From Candidatus Pacearchaeota archaeon (GTDB lineage: Archaea > Nanoarchaeota > Nanoarchaeia > Pacearchaeales > GW2011-AR1), in contig NZER01000349.1 of the NCBI GenBank assembly GCA_002690445.1, positions 12,675-76,674 of the forward strand: DNA of 64,000 nt, in the 5' to 3' direction. The stretch's first letter is position 1, and the number at the start of each line of letters is the position of its first letter. This document shows positions 14,611 to 23,481 of this stretch, piece after piece. Below the pieces are notes generated by a model. It was not told where the DNA came from. It did not search any database and worked only from the letters and a program-made list of their open reading frames with translations. The position numbers and the translations under genes were made by a program.

Positions 14611-16085
14611 TTTATTACAATCGGGCTAACTTCTTTTATAAATTTCAGGGCGTCTTTTAATTTTGTTTTGTTCTCTGTGTATAATGTAATAACTGGTTCT
14701 GTTTTTTTTATTTTACCAAGATGTTTATGCAAATAAACTCCCGCGGTTCTATTTTCTGGAGTTCCTAAAACTCTGCATAGGGAATTAATTTTCTTATTAT
14801 TAATTTCTGTAATTTTGCCAGATTTTTCTGCGCGGATAATCTTTTTAAATTGCGCTAGTTTGAGTTTTTTAATTTGTTTATCGAAATCTTTATTGTTGTT
14901 TTGTGTGTTGATTATTTCCTTGAATTTTTCGTAAGCTTTTCCTGATTCTAAAATTTCTAGGACTTTTGGTTTTGCGTTTTTTATTTTGCATAGTTTCATT
15001 AATTCAACAGCGAGAAAAACTGATTTTGCCTTGAGGTCCTGAGGGCAATCAGGTATATTTTGCAAAACTGCTAAGACATCCATCATTTCCAACACTGGGC
15101 CGATACCATTTCCAATTGGCTGACTTCCGTTGGTGTAAACTATTTTTATTTTTAATTGGAAAAAGTGAGATAATCTTCTGAATTTGGCTCCGAGTTTTTT
15201 CGCACTTATCAATGATTTGACTTTTGCTGATTTTCCGTAAGGGATGTCAATTAGAATGTGATTTGAACCTGCTGAAATTTTTTTGGATAGGATGGATGCT
15301 AGCAACTGGGGTTCGACATCCAGGTTAATTAATTTTTCTACTTGGATGATTTTATCGTCGGATGGGGCGAGACCTAGTGAGCCACCCCATGCCAGACATG
15401 CTCCTACTTTATTTACTATTCGTTTCAATTCCTTGTGGCCGAACTCTATGCTTGCTATTGTTTCGATTACATCTGCTGTTCCGGATGCAGAGGTGATTGC
15501 TCGCGATGATGTTTTTGGGACAACTAATCCTGCTGCTGCGCAAATTGCGACGACAATTGGTGTTGTCCGATTTCCTGCGATTCCTCCGATACAATGTTTG
15601 TCTGCAATAATTTTTTGTTTGAATTTTAATTTGGCTCCGGTTTTCACCATTGATTTAATAAGATTGATTGTTTCTTTTAGTGACATGCCTTGGAGTTTTT
15701 CTGCGGCTGCAAAATAAGCAATTTCTGCTTCTGTTAGATTGTTGTGCACGATTTCTGAAATTAGGAGTTCTATTTCTTGTTTTGAAAGTGGAGCGCCTGA
15801 AAGTTTTTTTCTAATTAAATATGTTGCATCTGAAAGTTCGGATGTGCTTACTTCAATAGTTGATTTATTTTTTGATTTTAAGACTGCACTAACTTCGTTA
15901 GACAGGCCAATTTCATTTTTTTTGACGAGTTTAGAAAAGATATCTACGACAGCGTAAACTTTTTTTGAAGATGTTAAGGCGATTCTGTCGTCTACATGGA
16001 CATTTAATTTTTTCGCGGTTTCACCGTTAAGAATAACTACTGGCCGGCCAGCTAACCAATTAAAATTTTTAATTTTTAGTTTCAT
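14607..16085 (-). CDS. deoA: AMP phosphorylase (archaeal DeoA family)
   Basis: 492 residues. The archaeal N-terminal domain (about 1-85) precedes the pyrimidine nucleoside phosphorylase fold with KHCIGGIAGNRTTPIVVAI and TSSRAITSASGTADVIE. In archaea this enzyme phosphorolyses AMP to adenine and ribose 1,5-bisphosphate, feeding R15P isomerase and type III RuBisCO. A likely R15P isomerase is encoded at 36704-37615; no RuBisCO is in the window. Start: GGTGA overlaps the upstream stop and sits before the ATG at 16085, better than the GTG at 16091. Coupled to the AI-2E-type gene. Confidence 0.92.
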   Translation of the reverse strand: MKLKIKNFNWLAGRPVVILNGETAKKLNVHVDDRIALTSSKKVYAVVDIFSKLVKKNEIGLSNEVSAVLKSKNKSTIEVSTSELSDATYLIRKKLSGAPLSKQEIELLISEIVHNNLTEAEIAYFAAAEKLQGMSLKETINLIKSMVKTGAKLKFKQKIIADKHCIGGIAGNRTTPIVVAICAAAGLVVPKTSSRAITSASGTADVIETIASIEFGHKELKRIVNKVGACLAWGGSLGLAPSDDKIIQVEKLINLDVEPQLLASILSKKISAGSNHILIDIPYGKSAKVKSLISAKKLGAKFRRLSHFFQLKIKIVYTNGSQPIGNGIGPVLEMMDVLAVLQNIPDCPQDLKAKSVFLAVELMKLCKIKNAKPKVLEILESGKAYEKFKEIINTQNNNKDFDKQIKKLKLAQFKKIIRAEKSGKITEINNKKINSLCRVLGTPENRTAGVYLHKHLGKIKKTEPVITLYTENKTKLKDALKFIKEVSPIVIN

Positions 16086-16091
16086 TTTCAC

Positions 16092-17123
16092 CTATTTTCT
16101 AAATAATTCATCAAGTTTTCCTTGTTTGTAAAACTCTATTATTATCATGACGTACGCTAATATTAGCGGGCCGAGGACGAGCCCTGCGATTCCAAATAAA
16201 TAAAGGCCGCCAATGATTCCGATAACGCTCATCACGATTGGGAGATTTGATGAACTTCGTGATATGAAAATTGGTCTTAGGATGTTGTCTAATGTTGATA
16301 CAACTAGACCTCCGTAAAGCAAAAGAGCTACTCCAGAAAAAGTGTCTCCAGTTACTAACAGCATTAGTCCGACAGGAAGCCAGATGAGCCACGAACCAAG
16401 GAAGGGGATTATAGAAACAATTGAGGCGACTACTGTGAGGATCAGCGCCTTGGGAACTCCGAGCACCCAGAGTCCAATCCCGAGAGCCAGACCCTGGAGA
16501 AGTCCGATTAGAACTTGTCCGTAAATAATTGAATTAGTGATGCCACGAAATTCGCGCATGAACTTTACTTCTGTAGCTTTTGAAAATGGCGAAAGGTCAC
16601 AGGCATATTTTTTGAGTTTTTCAGAGTCTCTTATGGCAAAGAAAAAGGTAAATAAGAAAACTGCAAACTGAAGGAGGAGGTGAGGGATGTTGACGATGAT
16701 TACTGCGAATTGGTTTAGAATGGCTGTGAAAGCTTTGCCGAGGAGGTTATTGAGATTTATTGCAATTGCCCGCGCTGTTTCTTTTTTGAAAACAGATGGG
16801 AGGACTTGCTCAATGTGCTCTACAAAATTAATTTCCTGAACTGTGGTGTACGTGTCAAAGGTTTGTTTAACTATTTTTGGCACTAACCAGATAAGGGGGA
16901 TGGCGATGATAATGATGATCCCGATAATTAGAATTAGTGCTGAAATATTTTTTCGTTTAACTGCAGTGTTGATTATGTTATAAATTGGAGAGAAAATATA
17001 TGCAAAGAGCAAACCGAAAATTATAGCTATTAAGATAGGTTGGATAACTAGGAAGGCGAGGATGAAAATCCCAGCTACGATTATCATAAGAAATATTCTT
17101 TTTACTATTTTTTCATCTACCAT
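16092..17123 (-). CDS. AI-2E family transporter (PerM-like)
   Basis: 343 residues with about eight helices in the AI-2E exporter pattern: two N-terminal pairs, a central amphipathic region (about 85-130), then the conserved C-terminal half with YGQVLIGLLQGLALGIGLW, PFLGSWLIWLPVG and LDNILRPIFIS. Family members export small molecules or exchange Na+/H+; the substrate here cannot be read. The stop codon is contiguous with the Shine-Dalgarno of AMP phosphorylase downstream, so the two are co-transcribed, though no metabolic link is evident. Confidence 0.9.
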   Translation of the reverse strand: MVDEKIVKRIFLMIIVAGIFILAFLVIQPILIAIIFGLLFAYIFSPIYNIINTAVKRKNISALILIIGIIIIIAIPLIWLVPKIVKQTFDTYTTVQEINFVEHIEQVLPSVFKKETARAIAINLNNLLGKAFTAILNQFAVIIVNIPHLLLQFAVFLFTFFFAIRDSEKLKKYACDLSPFSKATEVKFMREFRGITNSIIYGQVLIGLLQGLALGIGLWVLGVPKALILTVVASIVSIIPFLGSWLIWLPVGLMLLVTGDTFSGVALLLYGGLVVSTLDNILRPIFISRSSSNLPIVMSVIGIIGGLYLFGIAGLVLGPLILAYVMIIIEFYKQGKLDELFRK

Positions 17124-17201
17124 GTTTATTTAATGGGGCGGGAATTTATAAAGGTTCTGAAATGTGGTAAGATTTATAAATGAGCTTTGAATTTTTTAGT
17201 T

Positions 17202-17921
17202 ATGATTATTAAAAAAATCTTTGAAGGAGTGTTTGATGAAGAGGTTCATTCGGCTTTTTTGAAGTTTTCGCGGGGAGACTTTAAGAATCGGTATTTGGTT
17301 GAGGTGAAAAAGCAGGCGGGGGGGAAGTGGGCTATTAAAACTTCTGCTGAGTTTGCGAATTTTTTTGTCAGAACGTGTTTAGAAAAAGCGCCTGAAGAGA
17401 AAATTGCTATGAAGGGTGTGATTGTTTCTACTCTTAATATTGGCAATGATGATGAGCTTGGTTTTGAAATTAAAAAGAGGAGCAATTTTCAGGGGATTAA
17501 AAAACTGCAGGTTGATTGTGAAATTTCTCCGAATAAGATTTTGGATTTGATGGAAAAATATCCGAGGGTTTTTTTTGCGTTGAGTTTTTCTACTCCTAAT
17601 TGTCAGTTGAAGATTAAGCCGAAGGCGCCGAAGTCAGGGAAGCCAGGGAAGGAGGGGGAGGGTCCGAAGGTGGATTTTTGCTCGTTGAAAACAACTAATG
17701 ATGATATTGTGAGGGAGTTGTTATTTGATGTTAAATTAGATGGTCTTAGTGAGGCAGCAGTGAACCATGTTGTTAGAGTTGATGAAATTGTTTATCCGGA
17801 TAATTTAGAAAGTTTGAAGCCAGAGGAAATTCGGGAGCAGTCAAAAAGAAAAGGTGTTATTGTGAGGAATTTAGTTGTTGAGGGGCAGGAGAGTGTGAGT
17901 GAGCATGAGTTTGTTGCTTAG
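17202..17921 (+). CDS. Unknown protein, 239 residues
   Basis: The ATG at 17202 lies about 26 nt after a TTTATAAAT box (17172-17180), the leaderless spacing; an in-frame TTG at 17187 is less likely. The protein looks soluble and alpha/beta, with a basic N-terminal part (KFSRGDFKNRYLVEVKKQ), strands such as GVIVSTLNIG, a Lys/Pro/Gly linker at about 143-158, and a C-terminal domain with VNHVVRVDEIVYP. I do not recognise the family. It stands alone. Confidence 0.7.
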   Translation: MIIKKIFEGVFDEEVHSAFLKFSRGDFKNRYLVEVKKQAGGKWAIKTSAEFANFFVRTCLEKAPEEKIAMKGVIVSTLNIGNDDELGFEIKKRSNFQGIKKLQVDCEISPNKILDLMEKYPRVFFALSFSTPNCQLKIKPKAPKSGKPGKEGEGPKVDFCSLKTTNDDIVRELLFDVKLDGLSEAAVNHVVRVDEIVYPDNLESLKPEEIREQSKRKGVIVRNLVVEGQESVSEHEFVA

Positions 17922-18012
17922 GGGGTTGGTGGCGAGGAGTTTGTTAGTGGCTGTGAGTAAGTTTATGGAGCATTTTAGAAAAGAATAAGAAAGAAAGATT
18001 CTTGAGATAATT

Positions 18013-18300
18013 ATGGTTAAAGAGATAGAGTCTGGCGGGGAGAAAATAGAAGAAGACCAAATAGTAGAAGAGGCATTTCAAGAACAGATAGGGAAGCGTA
18101 AACTTGAAAATCCTGTGCCAGCAATCATTGTAATCATTGGTTTGGTAGTTGGTTTATTTTTTTTAGCTCCAAATGTTACTGGAAATGTTATTGAAGATTT
18201 AACAAACTCAACTTCTAATATAATTGGGGCAGTTTTAATTGTTGCGAGTTTAGTTGGTGGTTTTTTTTGGTTGAATGGTAGGAAGAAAAGCGAAAGATAG
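18013..18300 (+). CDS. Small two-helix membrane protein
   Basis: 95 residues. An acidic N-terminus (about 1-28) is followed by hydrophobic helices at about 36-56 and 70-88. The loop between them (APNVTGNVIEDLTNSTSN) contains potential N-glycosylation sequons (NVT, NST) and the TGNVI string common in secreted proteins of such archaea. The last residues are basic (GRKKSER). The loop would face outside. Function unknown. Confidence 0.65.
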   Translation: MVKEIESGGEKIEEDQIVEEAFQEQIGKRKLENPVPAIIVIIGLVVGLFFLAPNVTGNVIEDLTNSTSNIIGAVLIVASLVGGFFWLNGRKKSER

Positions 18301-18310
18301 AACAGCACAA

Positions 18311-18454
18311 CCTTTAAAAACCTAAAAATCTGATGAATTTTATCGGTAGCTCAAAACTTAACTGTTTGAGTGAGGAATTTTGGTCGGTTGGCCACATACG
18401 ACGGCAATGTGCTATTGCTTGACTATATCATAGTTAGTTATAACTACGCGCAAA
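18311..18454 (+). promoter_or_regulatory. Long structured leader of the uL3-uL15 ribosomal operon
   Basis: A CTTTAAAAAC box at about 18311-18320 predicts a leader of over 100 nt before the uL3 ATG. The leader contains CTCAAA/TTTGAG, ACTAT-atc-ATAGT at 18422-18434 and a perfect 12-bp palindrome TAGTTATAACTA at 18435-18446, nine bases before the ATG. No open frame of note. It looks like a control region, possibly an autoregulatory ribosomal-protein site; the ligand is unknown. Confidence 0.45.
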
Positions 18455-19420
18455 ATGACAGATCACGGAATACGTTCAGGGAGTCTGCAGTTTTATCCAA
18501 GAGTGCGGGCAAAGAAGGTTTTGCCTAGTGTAAACTGGAAAATTGTTTTGGATAAATCTGGGGTGGAGGGAGTTAATTTTCTTGGTTTTATTGGCTACAA
18601 AGTTGGGATGGTATCTGTTTCTGCTAAGGATATGACAGAAGATTCTATGACAAAAAACAAGAGTGTGATTATACCTGCGACAATTCTTGAATGTCCGGCT
18701 TTGAAAATTTATTCTGTTCGGTTTTACAAAAATTCTAATGTTGTGAAGGAGGTTGTTGTTTCTAATGAAAAAGATTTGAAGAAAAAAATTAAGGTGAGTA
18801 AGGAAGTGAAAAATCTTGATTCTGTGAAGGACTTGGATTATGATGATGTGCGTGTTATTGTTTATTCTGATGTGCGGTCTGCTGGTTTTGGGAAGAAAAA
18901 GCCGGACATGCTTGAGATTGGTCTGTCTGGGGGGAAGGATGAAAAATTGAATTTTGTTAAGGAGAAAATTGGGAAGGATATTTCTGTTGCTGATGTTTTT
19001 AAGATTGAAGACGGGTTGGTGGATGTGCGGGGAGTGACCAAGGGTTATGGGACACAGGGTCCGGTTAAGAGATTTGGGATTTCGCTTAAAGCTAAGAAGT
19101 CAGAAAAGGGGCAGAGGCGGCCGGGTTCTCTTGCGCCGTGGCATCCGGCAAGAGTTACTTTTAGAGCTCCGATGGCTGGACAGACAGGGTATCACAATCG
19201 GATTGTTTATAATAATTTAATTTTGAATGTAGGGAAAATTTCTGAAAAAGATATTAATAAGGATTCTGGTTTTCACAGATATGGCAAGATTAAAACTGAT
19301 TATTTAATTTTAAGGGGTTCGATTCCGGGACCAAAAAAAAGAGGACTTGTTATTACACCTGCTATTCGAGCAACTAAATTTCAAGCAAAGAAAAAGTTTG
19401 AGGTGGCTGAGTTGAGATGA
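18455..19420 (+). CDS. rpl3: Ribosomal protein uL3
   Basis: 321 residues, normal archaeal length. Motifs include GSLQFYPRVRAKK at the N-terminus, VRGVTKGYGTQGPVKRFGI, the tip loop that reaches the peptidyl-transferase centre (RRPGSLAPWHP), and a C-terminal FHRYG-PGPKKRGLVITPAIR. First gene of the ribosomal operon. Its stop overlaps the ATG of the small unknown gene that follows (ATGA). Confidence 0.96.
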   Translation: MTDHGIRSGSLQFYPRVRAKKVLPSVNWKIVLDKSGVEGVNFLGFIGYKVGMVSVSAKDMTEDSMTKNKSVIIPATILECPALKIYSVRFYKNSNVVKEVVVSNEKDLKKKIKVSKEVKNLDSVKDLDYDDVRVIVYSDVRSAGFGKKKPDMLEIGLSGGKDEKLNFVKEKIGKDISVADVFKIEDGLVDVRGVTKGYGTQGPVKRFGISLKAKKSEKGQRRPGSLAPWHPARVTFRAPMAGQTGYHNRIVYNNLILNVGKISEKDINKDSGFHRYGKIKTDYLILRGSIPGPKKRGLVITPAIRATKFQAKKKFEVAELR

Positions 19421-19611
19421 CATTGGGAAGAACAGGGAGGATTTTATTAGTAAGACCAAAGGACATTCCAGAGCGTGATGGAGCAAATTCTGTGGAGAGT
19501 GTTATTGCGCATGCTGCAGATGCTATGAATGAGAGAAACTGTTATCTAACTGACATTAGAATGCATAATGGAGTGGTTGCTTATGTTGGGGAGGAAAAAA
19601 ATGAAAGTTAA
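19417..19611 (+). CDS. Unknown 64-residue protein inserted between uL3 and uL4
   Basis: The ATG overlaps the uL3 stop and the 3' end overlaps the uL4 start by 11 bases, so it is translationally coupled on both sides and hard to dismiss as noise. The sequence (GRTGRILLVRPKDIPERDG, then IAHAADAMNERNCYLTDI and GVVAYVGEEK) reads as a small alpha/beta protein. uL3 and uL4 are normally adjacent in archaea. I know no family for it. Confidence 0.65.
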   Translation: MTLGRTGRILLVRPKDIPERDGANSVESVIAHAADAMNERNCYLTDIRMHNGVVAYVGEEKNES

Positions 19612-20350
19612 ATTATTAGATAAGGCTGGGAAAGTTAAGAAGGAGATTGAGCTGCCTAAAAACTTTGCTGTTAAAATTCGGAATGATGTTCTGCAGAAAG
19701 TTTTTGAGGTGCAGAAGGGATTTTTGAAAAGTGCGTACGGGGCGATGGAGGGGGCGGGGGCTGGTTATTCTGCTTCGGGAATTTTGAAACATAAAAGGCA
19801 TGATTGGAAATCAAGTTACGGGCGGGGTATTTCTAGAGTTCCGAGAAAGATTTTCTCACGGCACGGAGCTTCATTTAACTGGCAGGCGGCAACTGTTGCC
19901 TCAACACGTGGCGGGAGAAAACCAACAGCTCCTAAGAGTGAGAAGAATTTATTTAAGAAAGTAAATAAAAAAGAATTTTTGCTTGCTATGAATTCTGCTT
20001 TTGCTGGGACTTTGGAAAAGGGCTCGTATGTTTTTGATGCAGGAATTTTAGAATTGAAATCAAAAGATTTTTTTGCTGTTTTGAAAAATGTTTTTGCAGA
20101 TGATTTTGTTAAGGTTTTGAAAAAGAAATCTGTTCGGGCAGGGAAGGGGAAGATGCGGGGGCGAAAGTACAAATCAAATGCTGGTTTGCTGTTTGTGATT
20201 GGCAGTGGTGAAAAAATGAAGCGGAAGGGAATTGATGTTGTGAATGTTAATGATTTGGTGATACGGGACTTGGCTCCGAGCGGGGCGGCGGGGCGGTTTG
20301 CTTGTTATACTGAAGATTCAATTAAAGAAATTGGAGAGAGGTTTAAATGA
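19601..20350 (+). CDS. rpl4: Ribosomal protein uL4
   Basis: 249 residues. GGGGAGG lies upstream of the ATG at 19601 (MKVKLLDKAGKVKKEIELP), inside the preceding small gene. The extended loop that lines the exit tunnel is present (SSYGRGISRVPRKIFSRHGASFNWQ region, and TRGGRKPTAPKSEK). The C-terminus has the archaeal DLAPSGAAGRFACYTEDSI signature. It overlaps uL23 by 4 bases. Confidence 0.94.
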   Translation: MKVKLLDKAGKVKKEIELPKNFAVKIRNDVLQKVFEVQKGFLKSAYGAMEGAGAGYSASGILKHKRHDWKSSYGRGISRVPRKIFSRHGASFNWQAATVASTRGGRKPTAPKSEKNLFKKVNKKEFLLAMNSAFAGTLEKGSYVFDAGILELKSKDFFAVLKNVFADDFVKVLKKKSVRAGKGKMRGRKYKSNAGLLFVIGSGEKMKRKGIDVVNVNDLVIRDLAPSGAAGRFACYTEDSIKEIGERFK

Positions 20351-20601
20351 AAACAATAATTTTAGAAAAAATAAAATCAACTGAGAAAATAGTCAGGCAG
20401 ATTGAAGTGGATAATGTTTTAGTTTTTGAAGTAGACAGAGCAATAGGCAAGGCAGAGATAAAAAAAGAAGTTGAATATTTATTTGATGTGAAGGTGGCTA
20501 AGGTTCGGACGCATACTCATAAGAATAAAAAACTTGCTTATGTAAAATTAAAACCAGAGTTTCAGGCAATTGATGTTGCTACGAAACTGGGATTGATGTG
20601 A
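20347..20601 (+). CDS. rpl23: Ribosomal protein uL23
   Basis: 84 residues, the compact archaeal form. EVDRAIGKAEIKKEVEYLFDVKVAKVRTHTHKNKKLAYVKL is the family core, here seen in order at about 29-70. uL23 sits at the tunnel exit and is the docking point for SRP and other factors. It overlaps uL4 by 4 bases and uL2 by one. Confidence 0.95.
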   Translation: MKTIILEKIKSTEKIVRQIEVDNVLVFEVDRAIGKAEIKKEVEYLFDVKVAKVRTHTHKNKKLAYVKLKPEFQAIDVATKLGLM

Positions 20602-21305
20602 TGGGAAAGCGAATAATTCAACAGGCGCGGGGGCATGGTTCTCATACGTATCGTGTTAGGAGGAAAGCTTTTTCAATTAAGCCGGGTTATTTGCCTGATT
20701 TGAAAAATGAGGAAGAACTGACTGTTGTTAAGTTGGTAGCTAGTGGCGGGCATTCTACTCCGCTTGCAAAGCTGAAAAGTGCTGATGGAAAGGTTTTTTT
20801 CAATTTTGCAGTTAATCTTTTGTATGAAGGGCAGAAAATCAAAATCGGGCGGCACGAAGCTGGTGATATTGCGATGGTGGGGGATTTAAGCAACGGGACT
20901 AAGATTTTTAATATTGAAAATAAGCCAAAGGACGGGGGGAGGTTTGTGAAAAGCGGGGGCAGTTTTGCAACTGTTATGGTTAAAAAGGGAAATCAGGTTA
21001 CAATATTGATGCCTTCAAAAAAGGAAAAGAAACTGGACTCGCACTGCCGAGCGACGATTGGGGTGGCGGCTGGGGGCGGGCGGTTGGAAAAGCCTATTTT
21101 AAAAGCAGGGAAGAAATTTTATATTATGAAAACAAAATCAAAACTTTGGCCGAGGACAAGTGCGGTGGCTATGAATGCTATTGACCATCCGTTTGGGTCG
21201 GGGCGGGGTAAGAGAATTAAAAGTAAGATTGCTAAGCGAAATTCTCCGCCGGGCAGAAAGGTTGGGTTGCTACGTCCGAGAAGAACAGGGAGGAAGAAAA
21301 GATAA
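20601..21305 (+). CDS. rpl2: Ribosomal protein uL2
   Basis: 234 residues from the ATG at 20601, which overlaps the uL23 stop (TGATG). Typical start [20 protein letters not shown], central SH3-like domains, and C-terminal [16 protein letters not shown] with the catalytically important His-Pro-Phe-Gly-Gly-like loop. uL2 is essential for subunit association near the peptidyl-transferase centre. Its last base is the first of the uS19 start. Confidence 0.96.
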   Translation: MGKRIIQQARGHGSHTYRVRRKAFSIKPGYLPDLKNEEELTVVKLVASGGHSTPLAKLKSADGKVFFNFAVNLLYEGQKIKIGRHEAGDIAMVGDLSNGTKIFNIENKPKDGGRFVKSGGSFATVMVKKGNQVTILMPSKKEKKLDSHCRATIGVAAGGGRLEKPILKAGKKFYIMKTKSKLWPRTSAVAMNAIDHPFGSGRGKRIKSKIAKRNSPPGRKVGLLRPRRTGRKKR

Positions 21306-21709
21306 TGGCAGAAGTAGAAGTTAAGAGCAAAGAGAAATTTTATCGAGGCAAGAATATTGAGGATTTGAAAAAGTTAGATGTGCGAGAGTTTGCCAAGCTT
21401 GTTAAGGCGAGGCCGAGGAGGGCAATATTGAGGAACTTTGATGTTGTTGAGCAGTTTATAAAAAAATGCAATGAAAGAATTGCTAAGAAAAAATTAATTA
21501 AAACTCACACTAGGAATTTGGTAATTGTGCCTGCGTTTGTTGGGTTGACTATTAATGTGCATAAGGGGAATAGTTTTGTTCCAGTTAAGATTACAGAAGA
21601 AATGTTGGGGCATCGGCTTGGAGAATTTGCATTGACGAGGAAGAGTGTAAAGCACGGGGCGGCGGGTGTTGGGGCAACTAAATCAAGTGCTTCATTAAGT
21701 GTTAAGTAA
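21305..21709 (+). CDS. rps19: Ribosomal protein uS19
   Basis: 134 residues. The C-terminal half carries the family signature ([19 protein letters not shown] and [20 protein letters not shown]). It is a small-subunit head protein at the subunit bridge. It overlaps uL2 by one base and precedes uL22 by one base, the usual order uL2-uS19-uL22-uS3. Confidence 0.95.
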   Translation: MAEVEVKSKEKFYRGKNIEDLKKLDVREFAKLVKARPRRAILRNFDVVEQFIKKCNERIAKKKLIKTHTRNLVIVPAFVGLTINVHKGNSFVPVKITEEMLGHRLGEFALTRKSVKHGAAGVGATKSSASLSVK

Positions 21710-21710
21710 A

Positions 21711-22316
21711 ATGGCAGAAGAAAAAGTAAAACCGGAAGAGAAAGTTGAGGAAAAGAAAGAAGAGAAAAAGGAAGAAAAAGCTGGAGCTCTGAAAGAAGAA
21801 GAGAAGAAAGAAGAAAAGGCAGAAAAGAAAACAGATACTAGGGAGAAGAAAACAGATGTAAAGGATAAGAAAGGAAAGAAGAAGGTAGAAAAGAAAATTG
21901 AGGTAAAGGATAAGGCAGTTGTTTATGGGAAGGGACTGCGGATTAGTACAAAGTCTTCTGTTGCTGTTTGCAAAATGATTTCAAGGAAGTCTCTTGACAG
22001 GGCAATGGAGCTGCTGGCAGGGGTTGTTCAGGGGAGAATTCCTGTGAGGATGACTTCATCAGAAGTTGCTCACCAGAAATCACGGGGTATGAAAAATATT
22101 GCAGGGGCTAAATTTCCGAAAAAAGTTGCAGAGGAAATTGGAGAATTAATTAAACAACTTAATGCAAATTCAATTGTAAATGGAATTGAAAATCCGGTTA
22201 TTGTTGTTGCGAGAGCTGACAAGGCTAAGCGGCCGTTCAGGCGGGGCGGGCGAAAAGCAAAGAGAACTCATGTTTATCTTGAGGCGAGAAATAAAAATAA
22301 AAAAATAAAAAAATAA
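21711..22316 (+). CDS. rpl22: Ribosomal protein uL22 with Lys/Glu N-terminal extension
   Basis: 201 residues from the ATG at 21711. About the first 70 residues are a low-complexity Lys/Glu/Asp stretch. The normal uL22 fold follows (KGLRISTKSSVAVCKMISRKSL at about 76, RPFRRGGRKAKRTHVYLEA at the end, including the tunnel hairpin). The extension would extend from the ribosome surface. It is 1 bp from uS3. Confidence 0.93.
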   Translation: MAEEKVKPEEKVEEKKEEKKEEKAGALKEEEKKEEKAEKKTDTREKKTDVKDKKGKKKVEKKIEVKDKAVVYGKGLRISTKSSVAVCKMISRKSLDRAMELLAGVVQGRIPVRMTSSEVAHQKSRGMKNIAGAKFPKKVAEEIGELIKQLNANSIVNGIENPVIVVARADKAKRPFRRGGRKAKRTHVYLEARNKNKKIKK

Positions 22317-22317
22317 A

Positions 22318-22992
22318 ATGGAAGAAAAAAGATTTGTTGATGTGCGGAAAGAAGAATTTAATGTTAAACAATTTATCAAGGGAAGTTTTGGCAAGGGGAA
22401 AATTTCTAGTGTAAGGATTGAGTACACTCCTGTTGGGGAAAAAATTATTGTTGCGACGCACAAGCCGGGATTGATTATTGGGAAGAGGGGTGAGAGGATT
22501 GCAGAGTTGACAGAAACTTTAAAGAGAAAATATAAAATGGAAAATCCGCATGTTGACATTGAGGAAATACACAGGCCGGAATTTGATGCTCAGTTAGTTG
22601 CTGATGATATTGCGCTGGTGTTGGAAAGGTTTGGTGCTTTGAAGTACAAGGCAACTGCTTATCGGATGCTGGGCAGGATTAAGGAAGCTGGAGCAAAGGG
22701 AGCTGAGATACGGACCTCGGGAAAATTACCGAGCGACAGAGCGAGAACATGGAGATTTGCATTTGGATTTCTGAAAAAAACCGGGGATGCTTCCAATGTT
22801 GTAGACAGGGCGCAGGCAGTAGCTGAGACAAAACAGGGTGTAGTAGGTATTAAAGTAGCTATTCTTGCACCAGATGTGAAGGTTCATGATCATGTGGATG
22901 TAAATAAGGATTTGATAGATGAAGTAAAGAAAAACGCGACCTTTGTTGAGGAAGTGAAGGAAGAAACTAAAAAAACTAGGAAGAAAAAATAA
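22318..22992 (+). CDS. rps3: Ribosomal protein uS3
   Basis: 224 residues. An N-terminal KH domain with the GxxG loop in GLIIGKRGERI (about 49-59) and the C-terminal uS3 domain (AKGAEIRTSGKLPSDRARTW at about 128). It lines the mRNA entry channel. The C-terminus is a Lys/Glu tail. Its stop overlaps the uL29 start by one base (TAATG). Confidence 0.95.
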   Translation: MEEKRFVDVRKEEFNVKQFIKGSFGKGKISSVRIEYTPVGEKIIVATHKPGLIIGKRGERIAELTETLKRKYKMENPHVDIEEIHRPEFDAQLVADDIALVLERFGALKYKATAYRMLGRIKEAGAKGAEIRTSGKLPSDRARTWRFAFGFLKKTGDASNVVDRAQAVAETKQGVVGIKVAILAPDVKVHDHVDVNKDLIDEVKKNATFVEEVKEETKKTRKKK

Positions 22993-23165
22993 TGGCAGAA
23001 AAAAAACAAACAAATAAAGAAGCAGAAAGTAAGATTAAGAATTTGAAAATTGAGCTTTTGAAGCAGCCGCAGAAAAGGAAAGGGATTAAAAAGGAGATTG
23101 CGCGGTTATTGACATTCATGAATCAAGATAAAACTCAAACTAAATTGGAGGATAAAAAGAACTAA
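22992..23165 (+). CDS. rpl29: Ribosomal protein uL29
   Basis: 57 residues, too short for most gene finders but clear by place and sequence. Two helices: KEAESKIKNLKIELLKQ and RKGIKKEIARLLTFMNQ, the antiparallel coiled pair of uL29 at the tunnel exit. It overlaps uS3 and aIF1 by one base each (TAATG at both ends), as in uS3-uL29-aIF1 of other archaea. Confidence 0.88.
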   Translation: MAEKKQTNKEAESKIKNLKIELLKQPQKRKGIKKEIARLLTFMNQDKTQTKLEDKKN

Positions 23166-23464
23166 TGGATATATGTCCGAAATGCGGGCTGCCATTGCAG
23201 GCGTGTGTTTGCGGGGAAATTGCAAAGACGCAACAGCAAATTTCTGTGAAAACAGAAAAGAGGCGGTTCGGGAAAATTACCACTCTTGTAAGTGGATTTG
23301 ACGACGGCGTTGACATCAAAGATATTGCAAAGACTCTGAAGGCGAAACGGGCCTGCGGGGGAACTGCGAAAAACAAGACAATTGAATTACAAGGGAACCA
23401 TAAGGGCCGCATCACACCCATCCTTGTTGAGATGGGATTTGATGAAGAGCATATTAATGAATAG
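23165..23464 (+). CDS. Translation initiation factor aIF1 (SUI1)
   Basis: 99 residues. An N-terminal zinc-like motif (CPKCGLPLQACVCG, Cys at 4, 7, 13, 15) precedes the SUI1 fold with TTLVSGFD, LKAKRACGGTAKNKTIELQGNHKGRI in order. aIF1 monitors start-codon choice on the small subunit. It sits between uL29 and uS17, the standard archaeal place. The RNase P subunit Rpp29 that usually follows is missing. Confidence 0.94.
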   Translation: MDICPKCGLPLQACVCGEIAKTQQQISVKTEKRRFGKITTLVSGFDDGVDIKDIAKTLKAKRACGGTAKNKTIELQGNHKGRITPILVEMGFDEEHINE

Positions 23465-23481
23465 GGGTGATAAACAATAAA

